Below, in pieces: positions 37,461-45,545 of a stretch of 64,000 bases of DNA. The DNA is from Allocoleopsis franciscana PCC 7113 (GTDB taxonomy: Bacteria > Cyanobacteriota > Cyanobacteriia > Cyanobacteriales > Coleofasciculaceae), in NCBI RefSeq assembly GCF_000317515.1, contig NC_019738.1, positions 2,816,001-2,880,000 on the forward strand, read 5' to 3'. Within the stretch, counting starts at the first letter, position 1. Every line of letters begins with the position of its first letter. The notes below the pieces were generated by a model. It did no database searches. It saw nothing but the letters and a program-made list of their open reading frames with translations, and was not told the origin of the DNA. The translations under genes were made by a program, and so were the position numbers.

Positions 37461-37614
37461 AGGAAGTCTTTGGCGGAGTAATAACGTATTTTAACGATTT
37501 CACCGCTAGCTTGACATTGCACATCCTGCAATTAAACGCCAAGATCCCCGATTTCTTGAAGAAGTCGGAAATCTGAACAGCCAAAGTTTGTAGGATTGCG
37601 ATAGTATCTGCGCC

Positions 37615-39030
37615 TTATTCAGCACTAGGGTAATACTGGTCTTTTACATACTGTCTCACCACAGGTGCGAGAGTAAAAACCGTTTCATCATTCTGTGTCT
37701 GCCTTTCAATCAATGAGCGTCGTTCCAGAGATTGAATAGCACTGAATAACTCTGGCGGGGATAGTTGTATATCCTCTAGTAATTTAGCAGGAGCAATCGG
37801 CTCAACTTGGCTACCAATACATGACATCACCTCTTGTTCCAAACCCGATAATCGCTCAAAGTGCTTATTTAATATAGCTTTCAACTCCTCGCACAATAAC
37901 AATGGATTATATTTTAAATAGTCAGAGGCTCTGCCATTAAATAAGTCTCGAATCAAAGTAGCAACTATCTTTAACCATAATGGGTTGCCTGTGTAGGCAT
38001 TAATCAAGTCTTGCCATGAATCCTCTTCAACTAAACCTTTTTCTCTAAGTATTTCACTCGCTGCTACTCCCAACCCCTTCAGTGGAAATGAGCGAATGGG
38101 TGTATTTTCACCTGTTAATGCCACAAGTTCTATAGGTGGTTCCCAACCGCTTAAAACCAAGCAACTCTTATGGGATAATTTTCCAACTCGTCTGAAGAGT
38201 GAGCCATAATCTTCATAGCCGGGTTTGTAATGACCAGCGAACTGTCCAGTCTTAAAAATCATCTGAACATTATCCAATATCAGCAGACAGCGGTACTTTC
38301 GCAAATAATCCATCAGTTGCGAGAGTTGCTCATCAGCGCTGATTGGTAATTCGGTATCTTGCTGATTAGAGAAAAATTGGAGTAAGTTTCTCTGAGTAGC
38401 TTCGGCGGTTGGGGAAAAGCGGAGACTTCGCCAAATTACATAGTCAAAATTATCCTTAATCCGTTCTACCAACTGCACTGCTAGAGTTGTTTTGCCTATA
38501 CCGCTCATTCCTAATAGTGTTATCAGGCGGCAGCGTTCTTCTACAATCCATTGTTCTAGGGTAGCCAGTTCCTCAGTGCGTCCATAAAACGAGAAGACAT
38601 CAGGCATATCACCTAAATCTTGACGTACTGTTGATATAACATTGTTTGAGTTAGAAGTTTCGTCACTTAGCTGTTCGAGGTGTAAATTTTCTAGGGAGTG
38701 CAAAGTATCTGCACAGACGTTGACATTATTAATCTGTACGAAGTCTTTCCCAAAATGCGACGAGATAATGGATATTTGCCACCTTTCTATAGTCGCTCTA
38801 AAATTTGATTTCCTGACCTCCTCTCCTAACTCTTCTGACAGAAGCTTCCAAAATTCGGAGGCAACATCCTTAACATGACCCTCAGTACAGTTGTTTTCCT
38901 CGGCAATTTTTGAGTATTTCTTTCCCTGCACAGTTCCGCGTAATATAGCCTCTTGTAGATTGTCGAGATGTTTTCCTGTCTTGGTAAAAACTAGCTCATC
39001 GGCAAATTTTAAGACTTCTTGGGTGTCCAT
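37615..39030 (-). CDS. STAND/NB-ARC-type ATPase with N-terminal vMAP-like helical domain
   Basis: The 471-residue protein starts with a domain seen at the N terminus of many cyanobacterial NB-ARC proteins (VLKFADELVFTKTGKHLDNL, then GKKYSKIAEENNCTEGHVKDV, a helix-turn-helix-like unit of the vWA-MoxR-associated type). The ATPase has Walker A GMSGIGKT (174-181) and Walker B LLILDN (249-254). A C-terminal winged helix ends the protein; no WD40, TPR or nuclease part follows, unlike most relatives. It is divergent from four hairpin/LRAT/TPR genes. It could act as a sensor or regulator of them. Confidence 0.82.
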   Translation of the reverse strand: MDTQEVLKFADELVFTKTGKHLDNLQEAILRGTVQGKKYSKIAEENNCTEGHVKDVASEFWKLLSEELGEEVRKSNFRATIERWQISIISSHFGKDFVQINNVNVCADTLHSLENLHLEQLSDETSNSNNVISTVRQDLGDMPDVFSFYGRTEELATLEQWIVEERCRLITLLGMSGIGKTTLAVQLVERIKDNFDYVIWRSLRFSPTAEATQRNLLQFFSNQQDTELPISADEQLSQLMDYLRKYRCLLILDNVQMIFKTGQFAGHYKPGYEDYGSLFRRVGKLSHKSCLVLSGWEPPIELVALTGENTPIRSFPLKGLGVAASEILREKGLVEEDSWQDLINAYTGNPLWLKIVATLIRDLFNGRASDYLKYNPLLLCEELKAILNKHFERLSGLEQEVMSCIGSQVEPIAPAKLLEDIQLSPPELFSAIQSLERRSLIERQTQNDETVFTLAPVVRQYVKDQYYPSAE

Positions 39031-39061
39031 AGGTTCGGAAATGCCGGGATTTTTCTTATTG

Positions 39062-39174
39062 TAATCCGACTTTTTCCTACTTTATCGGACTAGTCCGACT
39101 AAATCCGACTTTTTCCGCCCTATTCAGCTAGTTAAAGATTTGAATAAGTTTTAGTAAATCCGACTTTTTCCGCC
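39062..39174. promoter_or_regulatory. repeated TCCGACT motif with central palindrome
   Basis: The 19-base word AAATCCGACTTTTTCCGCC occurs identically at 39101-39119 and 39156-39174, with a shorter form TAATCCGACTTTTTCC at 39062-39077. Between the first two lies a perfect 14-bp palindrome TCGGACTAGTCCGA at 39085-39098, whose arms carry the same TCCGA core. It lies between the divergent STAND gene and the plus-strand four-gene block, as expected for an operator. Confidence 0.65.
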
Positions 39175-39255
39175 TAGAAAAAACAAAAATTGTAGCCGAT
39201 CATATTTATATACACTGATTGCTGCTATTGCGGAAGTTTCTACGGGTATAAAAAA

Positions 39256-39762
39256 ATGACAGGACAAATAGTATCAACAGCACAAGCCAATTTAAAGATG
39301 GCTCTATGGCAAGTAGATGCTGATTCAATGACAAGTAATGACTTGTATGCCTGGTTAGTAGACAGTGGCTTGCCCCATGAGGTAACCATCAGATTGCATG
39401 AGCTTGCTAACTATACGAAAAAATCTGGTAGCAAAGTTCTAGCTGTCGGAAAAATTGTTCTCATCAAAATTCTTGAATTTGTCAAAGCACATCCTTTTTT
39501 AGTTATGGGTGCTGGTATTAGTGCAGTTGTAGGTGCTGCTGTTGCAAGTCTGATAACTGCTGTGCCACTTTTAGGCCAATTATTAGCACCAGTTGCAATG
39601 GCTCTAGGTATAACTATCACTGCAATTGGTGCAGTAGCTGGTCACAGAATGGACAAATGCTTTCAAGGTGTTGGTGAAGATATTTTTGAGATTGCTCAAG
39701 AGTTTTTCAAGCTGCTATCTGATGTTTTTAATACAGTTTTCCGTAACGTCATCACTGCCTAA
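39256..39762 (+). CDS. hydrophobic-hairpin protein, 168 aa
   Basis: The first of four plus-strand genes. It has a mostly helical soluble N terminus of about 75 residues, a long hydrophobic glycine-rich hairpin (about 79-128, with GAGISAVVGAAVASL and ALGITITAIGAVAG), and a helical C terminus. Such a hairpin could insert in a membrane like a pore-forming or GxxxG effector domain, but no known family is recognised. AT-rich compared with flanking DNA. The second gene starts 32 bases after it. Confidence 0.6.
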   Translation: MTGQIVSTAQANLKMALWQVDADSMTSNDLYAWLVDSGLPHEVTIRLHELANYTKKSGSKVLAVGKIVLIKILEFVKAHPFLVMGAGISAVVGAAVASLITAVPLLGQLLAPVAMALGITITAIGAVAGHRMDKCFQGVGEDIFEIAQEFFKLLSDVFNTVFRNVITA

Positions 39763-39794
39763 ACCATAAACTTAACTAACAGGGAAGTTCTGAT

Positions 39795-40325
39795 ATGTCT
39801 GAAAATAAAACGCCAACTAAGGAACAAATCCTTAAAGCAATCGAGCAATTGGAAAAAAATCCAAATGATAAGTTGGGCATTCTAGCTGATATTGGCATTG
39901 GGGTCGTAGGTGCGGCTGGTGCGGGTGCTGCTGTTGCTGCTTTTGGAGGTACATCTTTATTATTTGGGCTGATAACAGTTGCTCCACCCGTAGGATTGGT
40001 TGTTGGTGGTGCGGCATTAGGTGCAGCAGCTCTTGTAGGAGCAAAAAGAATTTTGTTTGATGGCACTTTTACACAAGGGAAGAAAGCAGAAATGCTGCGG
40101 CAACTAAAAGATCAGTTAAAGGAGGTTGAAGCAAAAGAAAGAGTTTATGATTTAGGTGAAAATGATAAAAATCAATTCTACATTTTCTTGAAAGAACCAA
40201 TCAAGTTTAATTTAATTAGTCCGAAGGATGCTCAGGATTTAATCAAAGCTGTAGAAAGTGGTCAAATGCCCTTAAAAGAAGCCTATCATTTAGTAGAAGA
40301 TGTAATTAATTCAGCAAAATCATAA
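39795..40325 (+). CDS. glycine-rich hairpin protein with shared C-terminal module, 176 aa
   Basis: A short charged N terminus is followed by a hydrophobic Gly/Ala-rich hairpin (about 28-87), then a C-terminal module (about 96-173) with LRQLKDQLKEVE, FYIFLKE, ISPKDAQDLIKAVE and LKEAYHLVEDVI. The same module ends the LRAT-like protein encoded next. The ribosome site AGGGAAG is 9 bases before the ATG. No function known. Confidence 0.65.
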   Translation: MSENKTPTKEQILKAIEQLEKNPNDKLGILADIGIGVVGAAGAGAAVAAFGGTSLLFGLITVAPPVGLVVGGAALGAAALVGAKRILFDGTFTQGKKAEMLRQLKDQLKEVEAKERVYDLGENDKNQFYIFLKEPIKFNLISPKDAQDLIKAVESGQMPLKEAYHLVEDVINSAKS

Positions 40326-40426
40326 CGCCCATTGGATTTCAGAGTCTTTCTCTAAATAAGTGAAATGTGAACTTATTTGAACCTAGATTGATATAAAATT
40401 GCCAATTTGACAAAGAGGTAAAAGTC

Positions 40427-41155
40427 ATGGCAAAAGGTGATCATCTCTATGTCAACTGTGGTGCTTACGATCATCACGGTATCGACTGTGGGGACGAGAC
40501 TGTTATTCATTACGAGGGAAAGTATCGAGGTGGAAGAATTACTCGCGTTCCTAAAATGATTTTTGCCAATGGCAAAATAATTCATGTGCGACAGTATTCA
40601 GAAAAAACTGTTGCTGTAGCACTTGCAAATGGTAAGACTGCTGTAGTACTTGCCGATGGCAAGACAATTTATATACGAGATTTATTAGAAAAATCGTATT
40701 CTCCTGAGGCTGTAGTTGTTCGAGCAGAGAGCCGATTAGGAGAAGAAGGATATGATCTGATTTTCAATAACTGTGAGCATTTTGCAACTTGGTGCAAAAC
40801 TGGAATACACGAAAGCAAACAATCAGAAAATGCTCAAATGTTTTATTTTTTAATAGGTGGCTTTAGTTTTGGTTTTACAGACTCTAATGATGCAGTTACA
40901 AGAAAAAGAAAATTAATAGAATTAAAGAGCCAATTAAATCAAATTGAAAATAAGCAGCTAAAATCGAGCCTTACAAATGAAAATAAAATCAAATTTTACG
41001 TTTTTTTAAAAGAATTAGTTAAATATGATTTCATAAGTCCGAAGGATGCTCAGGCATTAATAGAAGCTGTAGAAAACAATCATATTTCCTTAAAGGAAGC
41101 AGATTGTGTACTAGAAGATATTATTGAAGCATCAACAGGAGAGTTTTTCACTTAA
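40427..41155 (+). CDS. LRAT-like cysteine-protease-fold protein with shared C-terminal module
   Basis: The 242-residue protein begins with GDHLYVNCG, YDHHGIDCGD and VIHYEG, matching the N-terminal part of LRAT/NlpC-P60-type domains (His16/His17 and His28), and has the catalytic-type NCEHF motif with Cys116 and His118. Between them are NGK/DGK repeats (ANGKIIHV, ANGKTAVV, ADGKTIYI). These domains act as acyltransferases, phospholipases or peptidases. The C-terminal module (about 157-234) matches the previous protein, with the ISPKDAQ core. It has a good AAAGAGG ribosome region. Confidence 0.75.
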   Translation: MAKGDHLYVNCGAYDHHGIDCGDETVIHYEGKYRGGRITRVPKMIFANGKIIHVRQYSEKTVAVALANGKTAVVLADGKTIYIRDLLEKSYSPEAVVVRAESRLGEEGYDLIFNNCEHFATWCKTGIHESKQSENAQMFYFLIGGFSFGFTDSNDAVTRKRKLIELKSQLNQIENKQLKSSLTNENKIKFYVFLKELVKYDFISPKDAQALIEAVENNHISLKEADCVLEDIIEASTGEFFT

Positions 41156-41196
41156 GCAAAAGATATTTAAAATTAGTTAATAGGAGATTTGCCAAG

Positions 41197-42843
41197 ATGA
41201 GTCTAGAAAAATTTGTTGGTGACATAGCTAAGGATGTAGCTAAAGAAGCCATATTAAATGATTTTACTGCAAAAAATGCAGTGGGGGCTGTTGTAGGAGC
41301 AATTGCCACAGTAGGGGTTGTGGGCGCTACTGGCCCTGTAACAATTCCTCTAGCCTTAGCTGCTGGCGCACTTGCAGGTGCTGGCGGAGAAGCCGCAGTT
41401 AAGGGTGTAGCCAAGGGTACCATTTCTGTAGCTGAAAATGTGGCTAAGGGCGCTGGATCTGTTGCCGAAAACATGGCAAAAAATGCAGGGTCTTTAGCTG
41501 AGAACGTAGCTAAAGGTGCAGGGTCTGTTGCTGGAAATGTAGCAAGCGGTGCGGGGTCTATATTCGGCAACGTAACCAAGGGAATTACTGGGGGAGTTAC
41601 AGGCGTTCTCAATTTTTTCAAGAGCGAAGAGGACTTTTTAAACCAAGGGATAGAGAAGCTTCAGAATGAACAGTATAAGGAAGCCATCGAAGATTTTACC
41701 CAAGCCATCGAAATTAATTCCCAATATGCTGATGCCTATTTATTGCGTGGTTGTACTCGCATTGAAATAGACGACTATCAAGGAGCGATCGCAGACTATA
41801 CTCAAACTATCCAACTCCTTCCTGATGATTCTGATATTTACTTCATGCGGGGTAAGGGTTACATTGCATTAGACGATTACAAGAGCGCGATCGCAGACTT
41901 CACTCAATCCATTAAAATTAATCCTCAATACGCAGAAGCTTACTACTTGCGCGGCTGTATCCACTCTGACATAGGCAACCATCAAGAAGCGATCGCAGAC
42001 TACACCCAAACTATTCAGATTGATCCTAGCTATGTTGATGCTTACCGTAATCGGGGACATCTTCTAGCTGCACAGGAGGATTACAAGGAGGCAATTTCCG
42101 ACTATAGCGAAAGTATTAGGCTCGATCCTAGTGATGCTGATATCTACTTCAGACGAGGTAAGGCATACATTGCATTAGAGAATTACAAAAGCGCAATTGG
42201 AGACTACACCCAAGTCATCAAAATTGATTCCAAGTATAGCGATGCTTATTTTATACGAGGTTGTCTTTGCGCTGAGTTAGAAGACTACCAAGGAGCCATT
42301 GCTGACTTTACTGAGGTTATCAAAACTAATCCCAATCATGCCGACGCTTACTTCCAACGTGGTCAAGCTCGTATAGCCATTAAGGATTATAAGGGAGCAA
42401 TTCAGGATTTCACTGAGGTTATTAAAATTAATCCTAATGAGGTCGCTCCTTACCTTAATCGTGGCGATGCTTGTACCGCAATAAAGGATTACAATGGCGC
42501 AGTGGCGGACTATTCCCAAGTCATCCAGATGGAACCAAACTGTGCTGATACTTATTTCAAGCGAGGTTGCGCTCGTAGTGAAAAGGGAGACAGACAGGGA
42601 GCTATTGCCGACTATGATCAAGCCATTAAATTAGACCCCGATTATGCTTATGCCTACGTCAAACGAGCTTATGTTCGCAAAGAAAAGGGAAAAAAGCAGG
42701 AAGCGATCGCAGATTTTCAGAAAGCAATCAGCCTCTTTTATCAAGAATCCATCTTAGAAGAAATACCAGATCTTCAGAGTGAAGTCCGAATGCTTCAGAA
42801 GGAACCCCAAAATACTCCTTGGTGGCAAATGCGGGTATTTTAG
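41197..42843 (+). CDS. TPR protein with N-terminal 11-mer repeats
   Basis: The 548-residue protein has a Gly/Ala-rich hydrophobic start (about 30-70), then an amphipathic stretch of 11-residue units (VAENVAKGAGS type, about 73-135), like LEA or apolipoprotein helices, then eleven 34-residue TPR units (148-520), each with the DYxxAIADYTQxI pattern. TPRs bind proteins. It is the last gene of the four-gene block, 41 bases after the LRAT-like gene, and is followed by a strong terminator. HIP1 octamers reappear within its TPR part. Confidence 0.82.
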   Translation: MSLEKFVGDIAKDVAKEAILNDFTAKNAVGAVVGAIATVGVVGATGPVTIPLALAAGALAGAGGEAAVKGVAKGTISVAENVAKGAGSVAENMAKNAGSLAENVAKGAGSVAGNVASGAGSIFGNVTKGITGGVTGVLNFFKSEEDFLNQGIEKLQNEQYKEAIEDFTQAIEINSQYADAYLLRGCTRIEIDDYQGAIADYTQTIQLLPDDSDIYFMRGKGYIALDDYKSAIADFTQSIKINPQYAEAYYLRGCIHSDIGNHQEAIADYTQTIQIDPSYVDAYRNRGHLLAAQEDYKEAISDYSESIRLDPSDADIYFRRGKAYIALENYKSAIGDYTQVIKIDSKYSDAYFIRGCLCAELEDYQGAIADFTEVIKTNPNHADAYFQRGQARIAIKDYKGAIQDFTEVIKINPNEVAPYLNRGDACTAIKDYNGAVADYSQVIQMEPNCADTYFKRGCARSEKGDRQGAIADYDQAIKLDPDYAYAYVKRAYVRKEKGKKQEAIADFQKAISLFYQESILEEIPDLQSEVRMLQKEPQNTPWWQMRVF

Positions 42844-42886
42844 TAATCTTTTAGGTTTGAAGGCGCTCGCGCTTCGTTTAGGTAGG

Positions 42887-42929
42887 TGCGATCGCCCCAA
42901 GGGGGCAGCGCGGAGCGATCGCATTTTTT
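42887..42929 (+). terminator. HIP1-built terminator
   Basis: TGCGATCGC (42887-42895) pairs with GCGATCGCA (42915-42923), followed by six T residues. The loop has a second CCCC/GGGG pairing. Both arms contain the HIP1 octamer. It lies 43 bases after the TPR gene. Confidence 0.75.
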
Positions 42930-43029
42930 GTGTCTGGATTAATGCAGATCACTTCTTTCTGCGAATGCAGGTACAATTTGCACCATTCAAATCATGAGAG
43001 AGGCGATTGCCTGTTGCCAAAGTCAAAAG

Positions 43030-43449
43030 TTAATCAATCTCATCTTGCCTAATAAACAAGCTAGGATCGACTTTAAACATTTTGCCTACAGTCTTAGCTT
43101 GCTCTTGCGTTATCACGCGCTTACCTTGGATAACTTCAGCAACCACCTCTTCATCACCGATAGTACCCACCAAATCTTCCGGCTTTATATTTTGCTGCTC
43201 CATTAAAAAAGCTACCATCGAATGGGGAGTAGATGCTTTTCCAGGCGAATAAAATTCGCGTTCAAATTTTTCTATCAAAGTGATGAGTAAGTCATAAAGC
43301 TCATTTTCTTCCAGACTGCGATTCGGACGATTCATCAACTCTTTTACAGTTGTCAAAGCCCTTTCATTTTCTTCTTCAGTTCTAATGAGCTTAGGCTGAT
43401 ACTTAATTAGTAATTCTCTATATTTATCTGAATTAAAAATAAGGGTCAT
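43030..43449 (-). CDS. HigA-type antitoxin-like protein
   Basis: The 139-residue protein has the C-terminal half of HigA antitoxins: MVAFLMEQQNIKPEDLVG, then EEVVAEVIQGKRVITQEQAKTVG (a helix-turn-helix), and MFKVDPSLFI. The N-terminal part is helical and charged. HigA proteins bind HigB mRNA-interferase toxins and repress their own operon. No HigB-like gene of about 100 residues is seen on either side, so it may be an orphan or act as a repressor only. Confidence 0.8.
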   Translation of the reverse strand: MTLIFNSDKYRELLIKYQPKLIRTEEENERALTTVKELMNRPNRSLEENELYDLLITLIEKFEREFYSPGKASTPHSMVAFLMEQQNIKPEDLVGTIGDEEVVAEVIQGKRVITQEQAKTVGKMFKVDPSLFIRQDEID

Positions 43450-43506
43450 AAGTCAATATCAACTAAATTTTAAGCAAAAGGCGGGCGATCGCACCCGATG
43501 CCCCTC

Positions 43507-44310
43507 CTACACCTCTGGCTCAACCCCTAACGCCCGTAACTGCTCAGCCAGCCGCTCAGCGCGTTGCCGTTCTTGTTCAGCCCGTTGTTGAGCTAACTCC
43601 TTCTCTTGCCGCTCTTGTTCGAGACGTTCCTCCGCCGTCAGCAGCAGATTCCCCCCTATATCCCACCAACGTAGCCAAGGCCATTCCTGATTCTGATACA
43701 CGCCCTGCCAAATGCCTAATTCTACCCCTAGAGGCTCAATGGGATAATGACCTCGCTCATTCGCTGGCATGAGCTGATAGCGCCCGTTTACCAACTGATA
43801 AACTTCCACTTGCGCCTTTTTGACTTCATAGATGCCATAGTAAGGGATGCGAATTGCCCGTTCGTAAACCCAAAACTTACCTTTCTTGGGCGTTTTGTCT
43901 CGTTCTTCCGTTCCTTCCCCAGAGACGAATTCCAAAGCAATCAGCGGTGCGACAAATTCCTTCCATAAAACATAGGAACGGCGAATTTCTCCATTGAGGT
44001 TGGGTGGCACATCCGGTACATAGAACCAATCCGGTGCTTCTGCTCCTTTTTCCGGTGGTTCAGGTGGTTCGGTCATGCGCCAGTAAATCCCACAATCTCG
44101 ACCAATGCAATACTGCCCATCCGGATGGAGTTGCTGCAAAATGGGTGTAATACAGTCTGTGAGGAGGTCGCCTTCTGGAGGTTCCTGAAAGTTTTTCACG
44201 AAGTTACCATCCGAGTCGGGAAGCTGGGTATGATCTGGCAGAGAAGCAGGCAAACCCGCTGTGGGCGACAAATCGGTTGACGGGTCTAAAGATTGGGTTA
44301 TCTGGCTCAT
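43507..44310 (-). CDS. Uma2 family endonuclease
   Basis: A DUF820/Uma2 protein of 267 residues with the PD-(D/E)xK-type core: the EAPDWFYVPDVPPN motif (metal Asp), LIALEFVSGEGTEERDKT (Glu plus downstream Lys), and KGKFWVYERAIRIPYYGIYE. A long charged C-terminal coiled coil (LEQERQEKELAQQRAEQERQR) is typical of these proteins. They are present in many copies in cyanobacteria and their role is unclear. Confidence 0.88.
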   Translation of the reverse strand: MSQITQSLDPSTDLSPTAGLPASLPDHTQLPDSDGNFVKNFQEPPEGDLLTDCITPILQQLHPDGQYCIGRDCGIYWRMTEPPEPPEKGAEAPDWFYVPDVPPNLNGEIRRSYVLWKEFVAPLIALEFVSGEGTEERDKTPKKGKFWVYERAIRIPYYGIYEVKKAQVEVYQLVNGRYQLMPANERGHYPIEPLGVELGIWQGVYQNQEWPWLRWWDIGGNLLLTAEERLEQERQEKELAQQRAEQERQRAERLAEQLRALGVEPEV

Positions 44311-44923
44311 ATCGATGACAGGATTTCAGCATCCTGAAGGTTATACCCATCATGACTCCAAAAGCCGGAGCTGAGGATATCTCAAGGTTAGCGTAGGGAG
44401 CGATACACGAACTGTAGTACACTTCGTCCCGCTTGCCTAATACAGGCAGTCCTTGAGTCGATAGGCTCAAAGCGTCTTGCCCAAAGAGCGATCGCAAATG
44501 GGAACAAGTCAGTTGTAATAATCGGCGCGGAGGCTTCTACTCTGGTAAGTCTTTTCTTTGCAAGGTGAATATTGTATCTTAACTACTTCACCTGTTTTCC
44601 TGCGTTATTGACAACTTTAGCGTAGTGCAGCAGGTTTCAGGTCTCCAGCACAAGAGCTACTTTCCCATGCTCAAGAGCGTCCTCAACAAAGACCTAAGGC
44701 TCAGGCGTCGCAGTAGCCAATCTCTTTTTGGGCAGAGAGCTTCACTGGAATTGGTAAAAACTGAGACAATTACCCAAGGGTTCTCCAGCGAGATTTCAAA
44801 TGTATTAGCTGAGATGGTCTATGAGTAAGTTTGGCGTTCTACACGACTATCCACCGAAGCAAGATTTTGGCACAATTGATCCATTAACTTTCCTCTTATG
44901 GCCTTTTCTAAAACTTGGGATTA
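44311..44923. other. 613-base stretch with no complete gene
   Basis: It contains a tldD start relic (44487-44592) and otherwise no gene I can support. A short plus-strand open frame at 44625-44828 has no family signs. Confidence 0.55.
44487..44592 (-). pseudogene. relic of a second tldD 5' end
   Basis: Read on the minus strand from 44540 the frame gives VEASAPIITTDLFPFAIA, matching the tldD start VQAPAPITTTDLATLAIDA. The position of the start Met is AGA. Upstream, the sequence AAGTCTTTT, then GTGAATATTGTATCTTAAC and ACTTCACC resembles the leader of tldD (37462-37505). After GCGATCGC the frame diverges. It is a decayed duplicate. Confidence 0.7.
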
Positions 44924-45499
44924 ATGAAACCAACTAATCAGCCCATACGCTTGCAACTTAACCACTATCGCTCCTATATTGCGATATCCTATGATGACAT
45001 AGAAGTGGGTTTTTGTACGCCTGAATTTGCCGACCGAATTGTTGAAACGTTTAATGAGTATGAGAGGCTACACGAAGATAATGAAACCTTAAATAAAGCC
45101 TTACAAATGGCTTGTCGGGACTTAGTCAAACAATCCGGTGGCAACGCTTATCATGTTACTCGACGAATCAAACAATACATAGAAAAAGCTAAACGCCCTG
45201 AACATGGTACGCGAGCCATTGCCTACTTACTACGTGAAAGGCAACGGGAACTTGACCTCAGCAACAGAGAATTCGTGCGCTTTTGCTATTCCTATAAACT
45301 AGCTCCTCAAGAACTGAAAGATATTTTTAGTGGCAAAGACATTACAGATAACCAACTCAAAGTTTTATCGCGAATTCTCGGAAAATCGGCGGAGGAGTTA
45401 ACCGAAGTGCGAGATGGTTTTAGCGATAGTGAACTCAATCGCTTAGCCCGAATTCTCGGTACCTCAAATGAGGAATTATCCGATTTGTTTAAAGGATGA
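44924..45499 (+). CDS. hypothetical protein with repeated C-terminal motif, 191 aa
   Basis: Start ATG 44924 (a TTG lies three codons upstream). The first half has a beta-like segment (IRLQLNHYRSYIAISYDDIEVGF) and helices. The C-terminal part holds a HTH-like region and two similar units, LKVLSRILGKSAEEL and LNRLARILGTSNEEL. These resemble the lambda-repressor-type HTH dimer region, but no certain DNA-binding domain is visible. Convergent with the GAF protein. Confidence 0.6.
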   Translation: MKPTNQPIRLQLNHYRSYIAISYDDIEVGFCTPEFADRIVETFNEYERLHEDNETLNKALQMACRDLVKQSGGNAYHVTRRIKQYIEKAKRPEHGTRAIAYLLRERQRELDLSNREFVRFCYSYKLAPQELKDIFSGKDITDNQLKVLSRILGKSAEELTEVRDGFSDSELNRLARILGTSNEELSDLFKG

Positions 45500-45545
45500 A
45501 CTATCCTAAACTCAATTAAGATATTTAACCCAATGAGGCTTCAAC

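Noticed and set aside
44625-44828. 67-codon plus-strand frame
   Set aside because: No ribosome site, no recognisable motif, and it lies in a stretch of decayed sequence.
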